A stretch of DNA of 64,000 nt from Ctena decussata (GCA_963989385.1 OZ022498.1:5463501-5527500); one strand, 5' to 3'. Shown: positions 42,836 to 56,094, counted from the stretch's first letter. Translations and numbers: made by a program. The notes: a model not told the origin generated them from the letters alone.

Positions 42836-43710
42836 GCCTAATTCGGTCTTCACTGTTTTTACAATTTCTTCCCTCAAAATATTTAGGCAGTTACGGTGAG
42901 CTCTGATAAAAGTAGTTGACCTTCACACTCTACTTATTGGTTAACTTCGCAAACAGTTCAGGTTAATTTTTTCTGATAAAACACATCACACACAAACAAC
43001 AATTCCAATAAGGAGCTGAAGCTCAACCGTAGGAGTGTGGATGTCATATAAGGTATCGTAAAATTCTATAAATTAGGACACCTGAAATAATTACCGTACT
43101 GTTCCTAAATGAACACTGCAGTAATACGACTAAAAGATAGATCTGCCCTCAAACAACATGTATTAAGCAGCATGTTTTTATCGGTAAGGAAAATATATTT
43201 CTATAGTAAAAAAACTGAAAATGAGGACACTAAAAATACTTTTTCATTGTGAAATCGATTTTTGTTTCATCGAATGAACGCCAATCGCAGTGTTTTCATG
43301 AGTGATGGTTACGAGTGAATAAAAATCGATGTTTTACTGAAACAAGTCAAATTTTCTGCTTCTTTATGATTTAAAATTGCAATAATTCCGTTTATTCCTG
43401 CGTCGAACATCACGACAGAGCATCATCTTTTAAAGCCGTTTTGCTTCATTTGATGCTTCCAGCATGTTTCCTGGATAGCATATTGGTTGTAAACAGTTTA
43501 CTACTGGAAAATAACCGAAAATTCCATTTTGACAAATAATATAGATCTCAAGAAATTTACTGAGAACGAATCCATGGCGGCCTGACATCGCGTGCTAAAA
43601 CTATGTTATATATGTTTTTTATTGACGTCATTAGGGTCATTATGACATGCAAACATGCGTGACGACATATATGTCACATCGCATACGGAATAGCAAATTG
43701 ATTTACAACT
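42836..43710. other. Unassigned sequence
   Basis: AT-rich. No reading frame or repeat was recognised. Confidence 0.4.
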
Positions 43711-44290
43711 GAATGTTCTAATGGTCCAGGTCAGATGCCCAACATGGCCGCCCATGACTAACATGGCCGCCCTGCCCATATACAGTTAATACCTATAAAA
43801 ATCTTCTCCCGAACCAATTGACCGACGGCCTTGAAACTTGGTAGGTAACATTGGGTACTCAAGTACTACCAAGAATATTCAAAGGATGAGCGAGCTTTGG
43901 TTGATCTTGACCTTTTTAAGACAATGTCAAATATTGGAAAATGCTAGAATATATGATTTCAAGGAAAGTTTTGAAGACTTTGGCCTACAATTGTTCAAAT
44001 TATAACCTTGGGTTGACCTTGATATTTTTACGGCCAGGTCAGATTTGCTATTTGGTGATTTTATATGGGAAATGGGGAATGCTTAGATATGAGCTGATGG
44101 AATTTGTAGAAAATTTTGATGCAAAATTAATAAATACAGTCAAATAAATGTGTGCATGGACATTGTTTTAGGAATAGAGGTCTAGGTAATTTTTTACCTT
44201 TCATCAATGCATCGCATATTTTGACAAGTTCAAACTATCCGGTTTGTTCAAATAATGACCTTATTTTGACCTTTGACCATTTTACTGAGT
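43711..44290 (+). repeat. Isolated unit of the 32237-34643 core repeat
   Basis: Contains AATGGTCCAGGTCAGATGCC, CAACATGGCCGCC (twice), GAACCAATTGACCGACGGCC, TTGAAACTTGGTAGGTAACA and GACCTTGACC motifs in the order seen in the tandem units. One to one-and-a-half diverged units without element ends. Confidence 0.75.
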
Positions 44291-44489
44291 TGAGCAATTC
44301 AGGACTTTATGCTATGTAATGCTGTATGGACATAGAATATGCTTGACGTTTAACTAGCTCCAACTAAATAAATTTGCCAACCATGTCAACTAATGGATGC
44401 AAAAAGACCATGCAAAAGTTTAAAATGTAAAATGGATGCGATCACCGTCATCATCATTTTTTTCTTCTAAACCAGAACCGGAACAAAAC

Positions 44490-44716
44490 TAGACTGACTT
44501 CATTCACGGGCCACCTTGGCCACAGGGATAAAACGCTGACTCTGAAACATTAGGTCTCTCGCCGCTCTGTATTCAAGCCTCAGCCGCGCATATGTGAAAA
44601 CAAAAGCCAAGTTCTGCTTATGGAAGGTCAGGGTGGTTTTCCCCAGGAGCTCCGGTTTTCGCCTACCTCTGCTTAACGATTACTTGAGTTTGGATGGGTC
44701 GTAAAACCCGTTTAAA
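44490..44716 (+). mobile_element. Probable tRNA-derived SINE
   Basis: A B-box-like GTATTCAAGCC near 44568 is followed by GGTGGTTTTCCCCAGGAGCT, CCGGTTTTCGCC and a GGGTCGTAAAACCC tail, a common arrangement in mollusc SINEs. The A box is poor. Non-coding. Confidence 0.5.
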
Positions 44717-44949
44717 AACTGGCTTAGGTTCATCCTTAATAAATACGGCTATACATTTGACTCGTGGTGATATAATCCTGGAAAAAGGACCTGATTATTC
44801 GTACCACTAGACCCAAAGCGCCTGAAGGGCTTGATGAGCATTATCAGACGTTGACTATGTACAAAATGCAACAGATGAAAAAAATTAATTATACACTTAG
44901 ATGGTAATAACAGTTGAATGTTTTCTATAAACAAATAAATAAAAGCTGG

Positions 44950-45430
44950 ATGAGTTGCAGCCTGAATATGTCTGTCAGTTGATACATCAAGGGCTGTAAC
45001 ACTTGCAGAAACAGCACGATCATAACTCTGATATAATATGATTCACTTCGGACGACGATAGCAATATCTTAAAACTTTCTAGACTCTTGAGAACTAAAGA
45101 ACGAGTTGCGTCGTTGAACAAATCACGGGCTGTGACTCTGCCAGACGGAATCCGATCATGACTCCACTACAGATGGTGACAAGTGTTTCTGAATATATCA
45201 AGGCATTTACACTAGCAGAAAGGATCCTATCATGACTCCGACATCAATTACTTGTGAAATATCTGTTGAGAAATGGAGAAGGCATTGCAGCCAGAATTAT
45301 TGTGCTGCTTTACAGATCAGTGACTGTAAATATTGCAGAAAGATTCCGATCATTAAAAGTAAAAGTAGTAAAAGTAAAAGTAGAACCCTCGTAAGATATG
45401 ATCCACTGAATATCTTAAAAGGTCTGTGAA
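44950..45430. repeat. Degenerate local repeat with AAAAGTAGT run
   Basis: GGGCTGTAACACTTGCAGAA...ATCATAACTC near 44991 recurs as GGGCTGTGACTCTGCCAGAC...ATCATGACTCC near 45127 and in weaker form near 45200. A short (AAAAGTA)n run lies at 45353-45382. No gene; the plus frame 45232-45429 crosses the run. Confidence 0.5.
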
Positions 45431-46616
45431 CATCGATCAAAATCTATAGGATTTGCGTTCACGCTGTTCATCTGAAGAAGGACACACCCATTTCTATAGT
45501 CCCTTCCATTTCCTCGTGGATAAGAGGATGAGTAGCTTTATTCTGAAGTTTGACACGCGCAGGCGTTTGCCCAGTTAGCAGGATGAAACCCAGCAGCCCT
45601 GAAACCAAGCAACTATGTGCACACAGTGCTTTAACGAAAGTGAGGAGATACGAGTACTGTTTTTGAGTGTGTGTGGGGGGAATATTTTGCGTTCGCAATT
45701 ATACTGCCGAGGACTGAAACGCAATAGGAGCGGAAAATTTATGACGACGAAAACATATAAACTGATAGTTATTTTTCTACGAGTTCCACATCATCATCCA
45801 AGTAAGAAATAATGCTCATTAGAATATCGCGCAGGCAAGGAACACATCAAAGAAGCTAGAAAAGTGGACTCGAAATAATTGAGTCTGATCGTAAGTAGAA
45901 AGGTAGAATATTATTTGTAATAATCTTGTTTCATTACTTTGACTCTTGTACTTTTCTTTTGTCGAAGAGTATACTTATACTGAGTTTGAAAATGAGGCTT
46001 ATCATACGACAAAGGAATGCAAATTGACAACCTTGTTTACGAAGTGCAACAATACTGTCACCTTGACAAAACCCAATTTCTAGAAATTCAACAAGGAAAA
46101 TAGTAAGTGGGACAAACCGTGGGTACATAGAAGATGAAGTTACTTGTGTGTCAGTTTCGGTCGCGCTATTTTTTTTGCAAATTTTGAGTAGAATAGTACA
46201 AAAAGTTGAACCAAAAATGCAGGTAAAGAGCAACATTCAAAGCTCCACATATCTTTTTTTTCCCCATTAACGCTGATTTTCCTTATGTACCGACCGGCTT
46301 TGCGTGAGTCTTATGCTGACGGAATGGATGGTAGCATTTCTTTCGAAACATTTCTGCCCTGTTCTACGATATTAAAACAAGCTATGCTTTTGTTGTTATA
46401 ACCAGCGCTGTGTGATTTATGTTTTAATAGTTGCTCATTTATTGTTCAGTAAAAGAGCAATTACGAGTGTTTGCCTGACATCCAAAAATGGTCGGAAATG
46501 TCGAGTGAAACACTTCATGAGCATGTTCATGCAATGCAATTTTAAGTTGTTCTCGTGATATTTAAGTATATGCCGTTATCAGACGCCACGTGGGTCTTCA
46601 CGGTTCACGATGGTCT
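45431..46616. other. Unassigned sequence
   Basis: Frames at 45468-45698 and 45934-46236 on minus have no recognisable domain. The latter begins with a hydrophobic stretch but is AT-driven. Nothing else was seen. Confidence 0.4.
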
Positions 46617-46810
46617 TTTTTTTTAAGGGACGGGCGGACGAAGGGGCATACAAACAATTTTACGCATGCATTGTGGCACTCGTGTTCACGCGCTCAAATG
46701 CCCACACACTGCACGCAACGGATGCTCTTTCTCGACCGCACGTGTACACATCCGCCCTATCGAAGTTAGAAGAAGTAATAAAACGTTTCACGGTCATACA
46801 TACATACATA
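46617..46810 (+). repeat. Dispersed repeat R3, copy 1
   Basis: GGACGGGCGG, then ACAAACAATTTTACGCA, GGCACTCGTGTTCACGCGCT and GCACGCAACGGATGC match 53271-53440. It is interrupted at its right side by the mariner element that begins at 46811; GGACGGACGG-type sequence resumes at 47612. Confidence 0.7.
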
Positions 46811-47598
46811 CGAGGTATGTTCGGAAATTTCCCGGACTCCAATAATAACTTTGTTATTTTTAAACATAGAGCTTTGAAACTTCAGTCACGTTAAGAAATA
46901 TATTCATTTTCATTACAAGTGGACATTTGCCTACGTCGATGCATTCTAAAATTATCGTATCCATAGCAACACGATATACGCTCTTGCTGAGCAACCCTCA
47001 TTTATTTCCATAGTGTCCATATACGCTATTATTTACGTCAAAACGCGGGAAACATGATAGAAAATGTGCATCTACATCAAGGCAATGCCCCAGCGCACAC
47101 GGCTAAGCATACGGAGTTGGAGCTGGATGTTCTCAGGATCGGTAGGTTGAAGCACGCCCCATACAGCCTAGACCTCGCGCCACTTCATTTTGCGAATTTT
47201 CCGGCCGTCGAAGTCAAAAACCAGCTACGCGGAATCCGCTTCGACGATCTCCAGAGCCTTCGTCGCCACGTGCAGGCAATTATTTTATCCCTTAATTAAC
47301 TATGGTTTCAATCTGTTTACGCATCATGAACGTTGCGTGCAAGCACATGGCCGCTATTTCGAGAAGGAGTGAAAACCGACGTTGGCGTCATGAATTTTAA
47401 CGTCAGGTTGCTTCGACATACCGTTGGTACATGTTTTTAATTTATAATAACCTTTTATTGTTATATCTATGGCTACGACATTAATTTTGATATGATATGC
47501 AATAATAGATGCAGTAAATCCGTACTGAGTTTTGTTATAATACAATGAGCTATTCAAAAGAAATGCGTTCAGTTCGGGAACTTTCCGAGCATACCTCG
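46811..47598 (+). mobile_element. Internally deleted mariner element
   Basis: Inverted ends: the left begins CGAGGTATGTTCGGAAATTT, and the right, in reverse complement, begins CGAGGTATGCTCGGAAAGTT. Both continue CCCG and are flanked by TA on each side (46809-46810 and 47599-47600). At 788 bp it lacks the N-terminal half of its transposase. Its ends differ from those of the 5550-6535 element, so it is a separate family. Confidence 0.85.
47054..47371 (+). pseudogene. Mariner transposase C-terminal remnant
   Basis: HLHQGNAPAHTAKHTE corresponds to the family's second catalytic block, with the aspartate replaced by glycine (QGNA rather than QDNA). HAPYSLDLAPLHFANFP corresponds to the third block, with the final catalytic aspartate replaced by histidine. 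KNQLRG follows. After a frameshift near 47285 the terminal CVQAHGRYFEKE motif appears and ends at 47371. Two catalytic losses, a frameshift and a missing N-terminus make it inactive. Confidence 0.85.
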
Positions 47599-48746
47599 TA
47601 CATACAAATGAACGGACGGACTGACGGATGAACGGACGGACAGGCAAACCTACCGACCTACAGGGAAACATACACTGTCATGTACTATACTGAGAGGCAA
47701 ATGAAAGTATACACTATTTGAATGCATATATTTTACTCATTTCTCTTATCTCAGGCTTGAAATTTTGCATAAATTATTTTACGTTAATGTGGTATAGTAA
47801 ACCTACTGATTTAAACGCTTGACAAGCGGCACTGAACATACATGCGGGTTTCTAACATTTTCCACGTGCAGAAAACTAGACAATACGAGTTTGCTGTAAA
47901 TCAGTATATGAAATTTCGGTTGTTTTTCTTAACGAACCAGAACGTTTGCGTTTCATTCTCACGATGACAAGGCTCTCCGTGGCAGACAGAAATCATACCC
48001 GCAGAGGAAAAGGTAGTCAGAGGCATAAAGAAAGTAAACACTTCATCGCCAATCACTCGTGACTCCAGTGTATTTTAGTCAGCCAGCTACGAACCGCATT
48101 AAAGGGTCAACTCGTAACGACTTCTTTCAGCAACAAAAACATTGTAAATTAAACGCGTACACTCTTGTTTGTTCAGAAAAACTGCCGAAAGTGCAAATAC
48201 TGATTTTGCGTCTAAATTGTATCTTTTAATATGGTGCTCGTGCAAAAAGGGCACAACCAACATGTACATGTAGTGCCGCAAGTCAAGTGAGACATTTAGT
48301 AATATTACAATATCACATTCTTGAACGTTACGGAAAGATACATCGTGCAGAATTTTTGATCTGACCAGTGGATAATAATTGCTCGAATACTTGTCGACTG
48401 ACTTAAGTCACGGGGCCTTAAAATCCCAAACAGAGTGCTTTTCAACGTTTCTTATCTAGGACTTGAAACTTAAGTGAATATCGAGTCATACTCGAGAAAG
48501 GTGAGGTTGAGAGTGTTTCGTGAATTCAAAAGCTGAACTCCACTCACACTCTTGTTAACCCCACTCCAACCACACTTGAGGGCTACTTACTCGAGTTTGA
48601 GTCGAGGGTGTGTGTGAGTTTTGTTCTTGAATATAGCCGTTTGAGTCTTTTTAGCGCGACTTTGCGAAGCAAAGACGTGCTTATGCAATACCCTTTTTGT
48701 GTGTCCGCGGGCGCGTGCTAGTGCGCGTGCGCCTTTGTAAACATAT
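47599..48746. other. Unassigned sequence
   Basis: Starts with GGACGGAC/GGATGAAC repeats (47612-47645), the continuation of R3. Around 48480-48620 are repeated CACTC/GAGTG words. Minus frames at 47354-47671, 48099-48281 and 48587-48820 have no domains. Confidence 0.4.
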
Positions 48747-49052
48747 TCACCTGTTGCGTTTAGCTCAGTTTCTAAGTAACCGTAAGGACTAGAGTCTTCA
48801 AAGTTGTTGGATATAAACATCTAGGAAATATCCACTGAAAGCAGTGATGCATATCGGGTCATCGCCTTTATTTCACGGTTGACTGAACATAGAAAAAAAT
48901 CACCTGTTGCGTTAAGCTACGTTCCTAAGTAGCCGCCAGGGCTAGGGTCTTCAAACTTCCTCCAAAGATGCATCTTAGGAAGATCTACTGCAAGCAAAGA
49001 TGCATATCGGGCGATGACCCATATTTTACGTTTGAATGAACTTAGAAAAATA
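48747..49052. repeat. Tandem duplication, ~152-bp unit, two copies
   Basis: Copy 1 starts at TCACCTGTTGCGTTTAGCT (48748) and copy 2 at TCACCTGTTGCGTTAAGCT (48900). Both continue through TCCTAAGTA or TTCTAAGTA, AGGGTCTTCAAA or AGAGTCTTCAAA, GATGCATATCGGG and ACTTAGAAAAA or ACATAGAAAAA. Non-coding. Confidence 0.8.
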
Positions 49053-49324
49053 GTTATCTTTAAGATTTAAAAAAAATCAGTAGTGGAAAACAGATTTTCA
49101 GTACTGGAGATTGTTGGTACTTTCTGCCCCAAGTCTAACTCTTTGGAATACTAAAAAAAATTCGGTGTTTCTAATGAAATATGTATCGAAAAAGACTGAA
49201 AGTCAGGTGAAAAAAGGTAAACATGTCTTAAATTACAACATAAAAGTGCCTTAAATGCTTTTAAGAGAGTCCCGAAAAACAAACATTTTCAGGAGGAGAT
49301 CCCCATACCCCCACCACCCATCCC

Positions 49325-49398
49325 CCAATTAGAGGAGGTTAGGTTAACTGACCGTCCTGTTTACCGTGGACGTTAAGCAAGAAATCAATCAATCAATC
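49325..49398 (+). mobile_element. SINE tail fragment
   Basis: GGTTAGGTTAACTGACCGTC, then TTTACCGTGGACGTTAAGCA and an (AATC)n end, in the opposite orientation to the full SINE at 4644-4922. Confidence 0.8.
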
Positions 49399-52144
49399 CC
49401 CTCTCATGCTCTTCCCCTCGCACATTCAGTGCTTGGCTCATGCCTTCGACATGAGCTGACCCCCCTGAAAATCAGGGCGCTCGATCCAGCCCTGCAATTC
49501 GTTTAATTATTTCTTCATAACTACATCAAAAGTAGCATACACTTTCTTTTAACGATGATTTCTACTACTTGTACACTTGAAGCGAAAGGCAGGTGCCGAG
49601 AAGACAGGCTGACGCAAGCTAAACTAGCGCCAGCGAACGACATCATACATCATCTTTATGTCGCATAAACGCTGTTTGCCTTCTGGGTGGTGAAGGACTG
49701 TGATGAAACACTGAAATTCAAGTTCAGTATGCAAGTTATCCGGTTTGATCAATTTTAGATCGAGACAGTATTATCCGGTTGACAAGTGTTGTCACGCTGA
49801 CTTCATTTAGCATGCGCATATGGCTAGTAGCATGTACATGTAGAACCTCATACATGTAACACAAAAGTATTAATAGTGACCACCTTACATGGTATGAAAA
49901 GGCGTTTTCAACCTCTCTGATGGACTTACGCCTGTATTCTAGAACGTCACTCACACTCACACTCATGATTTAATCCCTGAGTTCACTCAAATTTTTGAGC
50001 GACTCAGAGGTTCCGTATTCTTAAATCTCACTCAGTCTTGAGGGTACCTGGATAACTGAGTGATGGTCGAGTGAAGTATACACCTCCCTCGAGCCCCCCC
50101 CCCCCCCCCTCCCCCTCACTTGTACTGACTTTCAATTTGTATGGCTCCAGCGGTGGAAACGTTAATGGGTTTGGTTAAGTGGCATTTTGAGTTAGGTGGT
50201 CTGTTCGCCTGTCTGTCCGTCTGTCCGTCCGTAACATGTTTTGGTAGCTGTGAATTTCAAAAACGGCTGATGCGAGGATATTGAAAGTTGTATACATTGA
50301 ATGACATGCAAAATAAGCAGATCCATATTTGTCTTCTCCGGCGGTCTCGTCACTGAGAAGAAATGTCCATAGGAACGATGTTGTGAAAAGAATCCGACTT
50401 AAGCATTTTGTACAGGAATAGCCTTTTGGAAAAAAAAATATCTGAAGAAACGTTTAAGCCCGGCATACTGTTGAACCAGTATTTCATATCATATATTTTA
50501 CCATCACCCTTTCAAAATGTCCATGAATTTGATACGACGAACCTTCTGTTGAAAGGGTCGTAAAGCCAGAAGTCATCTTGATGGAGAGCAAGGGCCTATT
50601 GTGCTTGCAGAACTTGTGGGATGGGCATAGTTTTGTGTCGTTGTTCATTCTGCTGTGTACGACTTTTGTGAAAATTAAAAAAAATGGCAAGCCTTTTTTT
50701 TTTTTTTTTTTTTGCTGAACACTCTATCTAGATTTCAACCCTATGAGCAGAAGAAAAAAAATGGACCAGTCTGCGTGGTTGTGCAGCAGTCGGTCTTTTC
50801 TCTTTTCTTTGTGGCCTTTCTTTGCATAACACGGATTTCGGTCGGTGTGATGCAAATCTGCACAGTGTTATTAATAGAAAAGCCGATGTAGACCCAGAAC
50901 AAAATGCAAATAATTAAAAGTCGCCACACCCCGCCGTTGCAAGCCAATGTCCTTTCTTTCACCTGTAGCCTATCCCTTCTTTTTTTTTCATGCCATGATT
51001 TTTTATGCATTTTAGCTCCGGGGCTGGGGTAGATAACTACATCGGGGTAGAATTATGGACATCACAGGGGCCCTATTAAGCTTTGACTATTTGTGGTCCG
51101 AAAATCGCTCATTTGTTGTCAGAAAATCGCTTTAATTCAAATTGTGTATATTTTGTTGTACGAGTTTATACATTTTTGTATAGCCAGGCAATACAAATAA
51201 TACTGGCTTGTTACAGCAAGCTTCTGTTACCTTAATTGTTCTTGTTCAATTTATCAAAATATTTTAAAAGTGCGAAAAAAAAATTGTTTTAAGACATTGA
51301 CAAAGACAAAATTTTTGTTAGAATTTTTGAGATTTGCCCCTTTATGAATCGCAACTGAGATATTTCGAAGACCAATACACATGCCAAAGTCGAAGAAAAT
51401 CTGTAAATAAATACTCAAATAATTAAACGGAACCGAAGTGCTTATGGACGGACGGACAGACGTAGGTAAGACGGACATACTGATAGGCACACGGAAAGCC
51501 AGCGGAAAATCATAATAGTACCACAGCACACGTCAGTGACAGCGTATAAAAGTTGAAGTCTCTATGACAAACCCTCACTCACGGGAGTGAAAGCTTCTAA
51601 GCTTTCTGAATACCAAGCAATTACCCGAGAGTTCAGTACAGCTTCCAAGAGTTGTCACTTAAGGTTACAGACCAACAACAAGTTGTTCTCGATTATGCGC
51701 CGTTTCGATACGCTAAATGCGGGTCCCACTTTTCCCGGTGTTAGTTCCCATTTTTGCGCACCCAGCTGCAGGGTCCCTCCCAGCATCGCTGAGGCATGAG
51801 CTGTAAAACTTGGCCTGATACTTCGTCTCACATAATACAAGCATCTCACCTAATACAAGCAATTACCAGAGAGTAGTCCACTTAGGAAGAGCTGTCACTA
51901 AACAGTACATGTCACCTAACAAAACTCACCTAGACATAAGGAAAAAGCTGTCAAACTCGCCCTTTACCTATAGCTTCAACAAAGTCCAATAATACAATAA
52001 AATTAACTTGCTGCCAATTTTCTACTGTACCACTTGCATCCTACAGATTCATTGCTAAGGGATAACCACTTAAGCTTTTACAAAAGCTAAACTTGTTAGA
52101 CGTGTGAGCCACGACTAGGCAAAACCACCGAACTGACATGTGCG
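49399..52144. other. Unassigned sequence with homopolymer runs
   Basis: Includes a C run at about 50094-50109, a T run at 50694-50714 and GGACGGACGGACAGACG at 51446. CACTCA/TGAGTG words recur at 49935-50085, like those near 48500. Frames here (49736-49966, 50484-50690, 50741-51010, 51254-51529, 51587-51799, 51655-51849) show no recognisable domain; some overlap on opposite strands. Confidence 0.4.
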
Positions 52145-52275
52145 TCCAGCGAAGATTCAGACCAGCCTTGGCATTCATACAGTCTGATCAGTCTTCGCTG
52201 TCGGCGTTGGAAGCAGCTTAAACCCTTAGTTTCTCTTTACTTAATGTGGATGCCCAGGCTGATCTGAGTCTGCGC
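52145..52275. mobile_element. Short inverted-repeat element (MITE-like)
   Basis: CGAAGATTCAGACCAGCCTTGG (as short words) at about 52150-52171 pairs with GCCCAGGCTGATCTGAGTCT at 52252-52271. A central GTCTGATCAGTCTTCGC adds further pairing. No protein. Confidence 0.5.
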
Positions 52276-53270
52276 CATTCGCACCTGCCACTTTGTTTGT
52301 TTTGTCATATCGCGGCTCGAATACGTATTTTTACTTTGTATGGAAGGCAGTCGTGCCATAAGTAGAAATTGCTGTCAACGATAATTTGGATAAGTAAGTT
52401 AGAATTTTGATAAAAAATTGAAAAGTGAAGCAAAATCCCGGTGAGCTAAAGATATAATATTTATATCATTAGAAAGCTCATTTTCTATACTTTCAGAAAA
52501 AATCAGAGAAAAGTTTCTTTCTTTCAAAATAGTTTTCTTTTTCGCAATTGAAAACGGCTGGCTTGATTATGCAATTCTTATAAAAATGAGCACTGAGCCC
52601 CCTGTCACAACCAGACATGGCCGTGATATTGATAGCGACGTCACGTTCAGCCCATGTATACAGGTATTAAAAATACGACATTTCAACACAGCACCAAAGG
52701 GAAAATGACTTTTCCGGCATGTCGTCATAAAATCTATCTTTTGAAGCAATAAATACTTGTATGAAAAATAAGATTAAAATATGAAAAGGTTGGCGAAAAA
52801 CCGTCCTTTCAGAATATATCAGGGAATCTTATGTGTCTTTATCAGGAACAGTTTGACGAAGTATTAATTAACGATTTCCTATCTCGCGCCATTGTGTAGA
52901 GATTATCGATATTAGAGGTAAGGGCGGAGGAGTTGTCTCCTCGTACCACAAAAGAAAACAATGTTCATTCAAATCTTCTGTAAGTTCTTGTGTATTTCCT
53001 AATTTGGGGGTCGGAGTTAATTTGAGTCCTTTATTGAGTAGTGATATTTCTGCAACTGTTAATTTTTTGTTTGATAAATTAATTATTTACATATTAATAT
53101 TTTCGGTATCTACTGCGTCTGTGGTCTGCGTCCCCGTCCCCGTCCTTGCGCATATATATATAAACGAAGTATAAAATGACTTCACATGCTCCTTTTTTAA
53201 CTTTAATTGTCACATAAACAAACGCGTTTTGTTAAACAACTCTTCAGTGTTAAAGTGACATCAAATATGT
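52276..53270. other. Unassigned sequence
   Basis: Short CCCCGTCCCCGTCC run at 53131. No gene was recognised. Confidence 0.4.
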
Positions 53271-53440
53271 ACGAACGGACGGGCGGTCAGACGGATAGAC
53301 AAACAATTTTACGCACTCACTGAGGCACTCGTGTTCACACGCCCACATGTATGCACGCTACGGATGCGCACGCTTGTAAGCACGCATACGCACCCACATG
53401 CAACCATTGAAGGTAGAAGGAATGCAATTTGAACAGTTCA
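53271..53440 (+). repeat. Dispersed repeat R3, copy 2 (uninterrupted)
   Basis: GGACGGGCGG, ACAAACAATTTTACGCACTC, GGCACTCGTGTTCACACGCC, CGGATGCGCACGC. Matches 46617-46810. Confidence 0.7.
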
Positions 53441-54328
53441 GTATTAAAACTAATACAGGCAAAAGCTCCATGAAGACATATAGCAGATTTTTATGTTTTT
53501 TATGCTGCAAAACTTAGTTAACTTGTAGCAGTTCAATGCAGTTTTGTGCATTTTCAAAGCATTCTATGGTTTAAAATGAAGGGAGTCATAACTCTAGTAT
53601 TGTAAAATGTTTTGCTTACAACACTCAATTTTAAGTTAGATAACATCCCAAAACTTTGATGTTCATAATATGCAACTATATTGTTTTGAAACTATATTTC
53701 TGCAAAGTATAAACTTCACCATTTACATTTTTGTTAAAGACCTGGATTTTTGTCATTAGTAGGTTATGTAATTCTTATCTTATCCAACAAACAGTCTCCT
53801 CTGGCTAGCCTGGTTTCTCCAGACCAGTGTCCATGTAGTCTCTTAGGGAGGCCCAAAACGGGGAAATCAATAACAGAGATACCTTGATTAAATTACTGGT
53901 ATTAGTATTCATCTAAATTTGATGTAGAAAAACCGTTTTCGATACATATATTCTGGTAATGTTCACAAAATTTTAAGTTCACATTTATCCCTTTTCACAA
54001 TCAAAATTCAATATTAGAGAAGCCCAAATCAAACAATATACTCTGTGGAAACTTACAAATCGTAGTCTAAAACAAACAAAACGTCAGTATCAGTTCTTGT
54101 AAAAACAAATGAACTTTGACCAATTCACTGTTTTTAAAAGGTGTCAAAAACTTATTTTCATGTCACCAAACTGCTAAAAACACAGGTGCAATCTAATTAA
54201 ATTGAAGTCTTTTGGGTCTCTGAAGTGATCCTTGAAACAAGATTTCATCTTCAAATCTTGCATATTGTTTTCTCTTTGTCATTATTATAATGGCTAACGT
54301 ATTAACTAATTGGGCATTTAACTTACTT
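53441..54328. other. Unassigned sequence
   Basis: No reading frame or repeat was recognised. Confidence 0.4.
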
Positions 54329-54333
54329 CACAA

Positions 54334-54377
<44 letters not shown>
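54329..54377. repeat. (AAT)n microsatellite
   Basis: About sixteen AAT triplets followed by an A-rich tract. Confidence 0.95.
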
Positions 54378-54379
<2 letters not shown>

Positions 54380-56094
54380 TAAAAAATTTGAAAAAAAAAA
54401 TATCAGGAAATACAAATCATAAAAATAGGTAAATAAAATTTAAGAAAGTAACATTAAAAATAACATAATAATTCAAAATATAAATAAAAAGTTATAGTAG
54501 TTAGTGATAATATAAGGAAATATATGTAAAATATATTCGATTAATTTTCTTTACTTACTTAAGTTCTTTTTTTAATTCCTTTTTCTTCCTTTTGTCATTC
54601 TCTTTTTCTTTACTTTCTTTCTTTTTTTTAAATCAATATTTGAGTATTCTTTGACTGCTAATCAGCAAAATTTTACTTTACAAATTATAGAATATATAGT
54701 TCTGATCTGTTACATTTTGACTGATGCATGAATTTTTCCCACTGTGGCCCCACAGGCAGGCAGTGGTTTCAGCACCGCATTGTTTTATGACCCTAATAAT
54801 GAGTTGACCAGGAGATGCCTTTGATTTTCTTATCACTTGTTTATTGGAGGAGATTAGATTGGGGGGGGGGGGGGATCAAAATGATAAAACAAAATACAGG
54901 CCTTTAAATGTACCATTTGGGTTGTTTTGAAGGGGCAGGAATCTTACAACCGAATAAATACCGTTGTGGATAGGTAGACACTTAAGCTGGATCCTTTCTT
55001 CTCGGGGTATTGTAGTGTTCACGATTCATTTGTGTTAGAAGTGCATGCGCAAAATAAATGACACTTATTCATGGAGTTCATTAAGTATATAGGGTGATTT
55101 ATAAATGATGCGCAACGCAACAAAAGGGCCCTTAACGTCGCTGACGTTATTTTGAGTAAATGACGTAGGAAGTCAGAGAAACATTTTCGTGCATATTCCT
55201 ATGTGAAAGACAAAAGGAAACGAAAATTTTAATGAAGAAAACGATCCATTCCAACCAAAATGAATTGAGATGAATAAAGCGATCTAATATTAAAACAAAT
55301 ATGGAAGAAGAGAAATGTCTGGAGTTTCACTCTTATTCAGCCAGTTTCCGATAAACAGAAAAATTAGGCCCGAATATTTTTTCAGCAATGCCTCTTTCCG
55401 TGACAACACCAGAATGCGTTAGATAGATCACTCTACTTTGCTATTGTCCACGATGCTAAAACTTTGACAAGCTTTGATTGCAGTGACGTCACAACCCAAC
55501 GGCACAATCATATTTTGGCACGTGCATCTTAAGATTGCTATCGCCAGGCAAGACAAAACTAGATTCCGATCGCCCGGAGCCGGAGTTTTATCATTTTTTT
55601 CGGAGATTCTCTTTAAAAGCCTGCGAACCATGTAGTCCGACAAGTCAGTACTCAAAACACATCTTTTTCTGATGGTCGGTTTAAAAGTCAGCAGGAAAAT
55701 ACTGTGTACATGCATATAAAGCGCTTAAACTTGTTCAATGATTAAGATTTAACATAGGCTATATTAATCACACAGGATGAAAATGAGCAAAACATGTCAT
55801 ATTTGTTCTTACTAAAAAAAACTATTTTTCGCTCGCAATGGGATTATCTCCATTGAAATCAAAAATTAGTTTAATTCAAAGTTTTCAGAAGAACATAGGC
55901 ATGTTGAAAAACCCATAATGTTAAGGCCCTACCATTTTTATTTTTAAGTCATTGTTACATCTGTAATTTTTCACATTGCATATTAGTCTAGAATTTGATG
56001 TCAGTCAGACCTGGTGTTTTGTCTATGTTCATGAGTCAGACCGTAAAACAGATTATCAGGAGAAAACTGCTTTGAGGGCTAAATTGTCAGTTGT
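54378..56094. other. Mostly unassigned, with one shared motif
   Basis: A 14-G run lies at 54861-54874. ATGCGCAACGCAACAAAAGG then GCCCTTAA at 55109-55136 recurs inverted at 58957-58987, suggesting ends of a shared element. Minus frame 55428-55715 (95 residues) has no recognisable domain. Confidence 0.4.

Noticed and set aside
50094..50109. Homopolymer C run as a regulatory signal
   Set aside because: Simple sequence; no supporting context.
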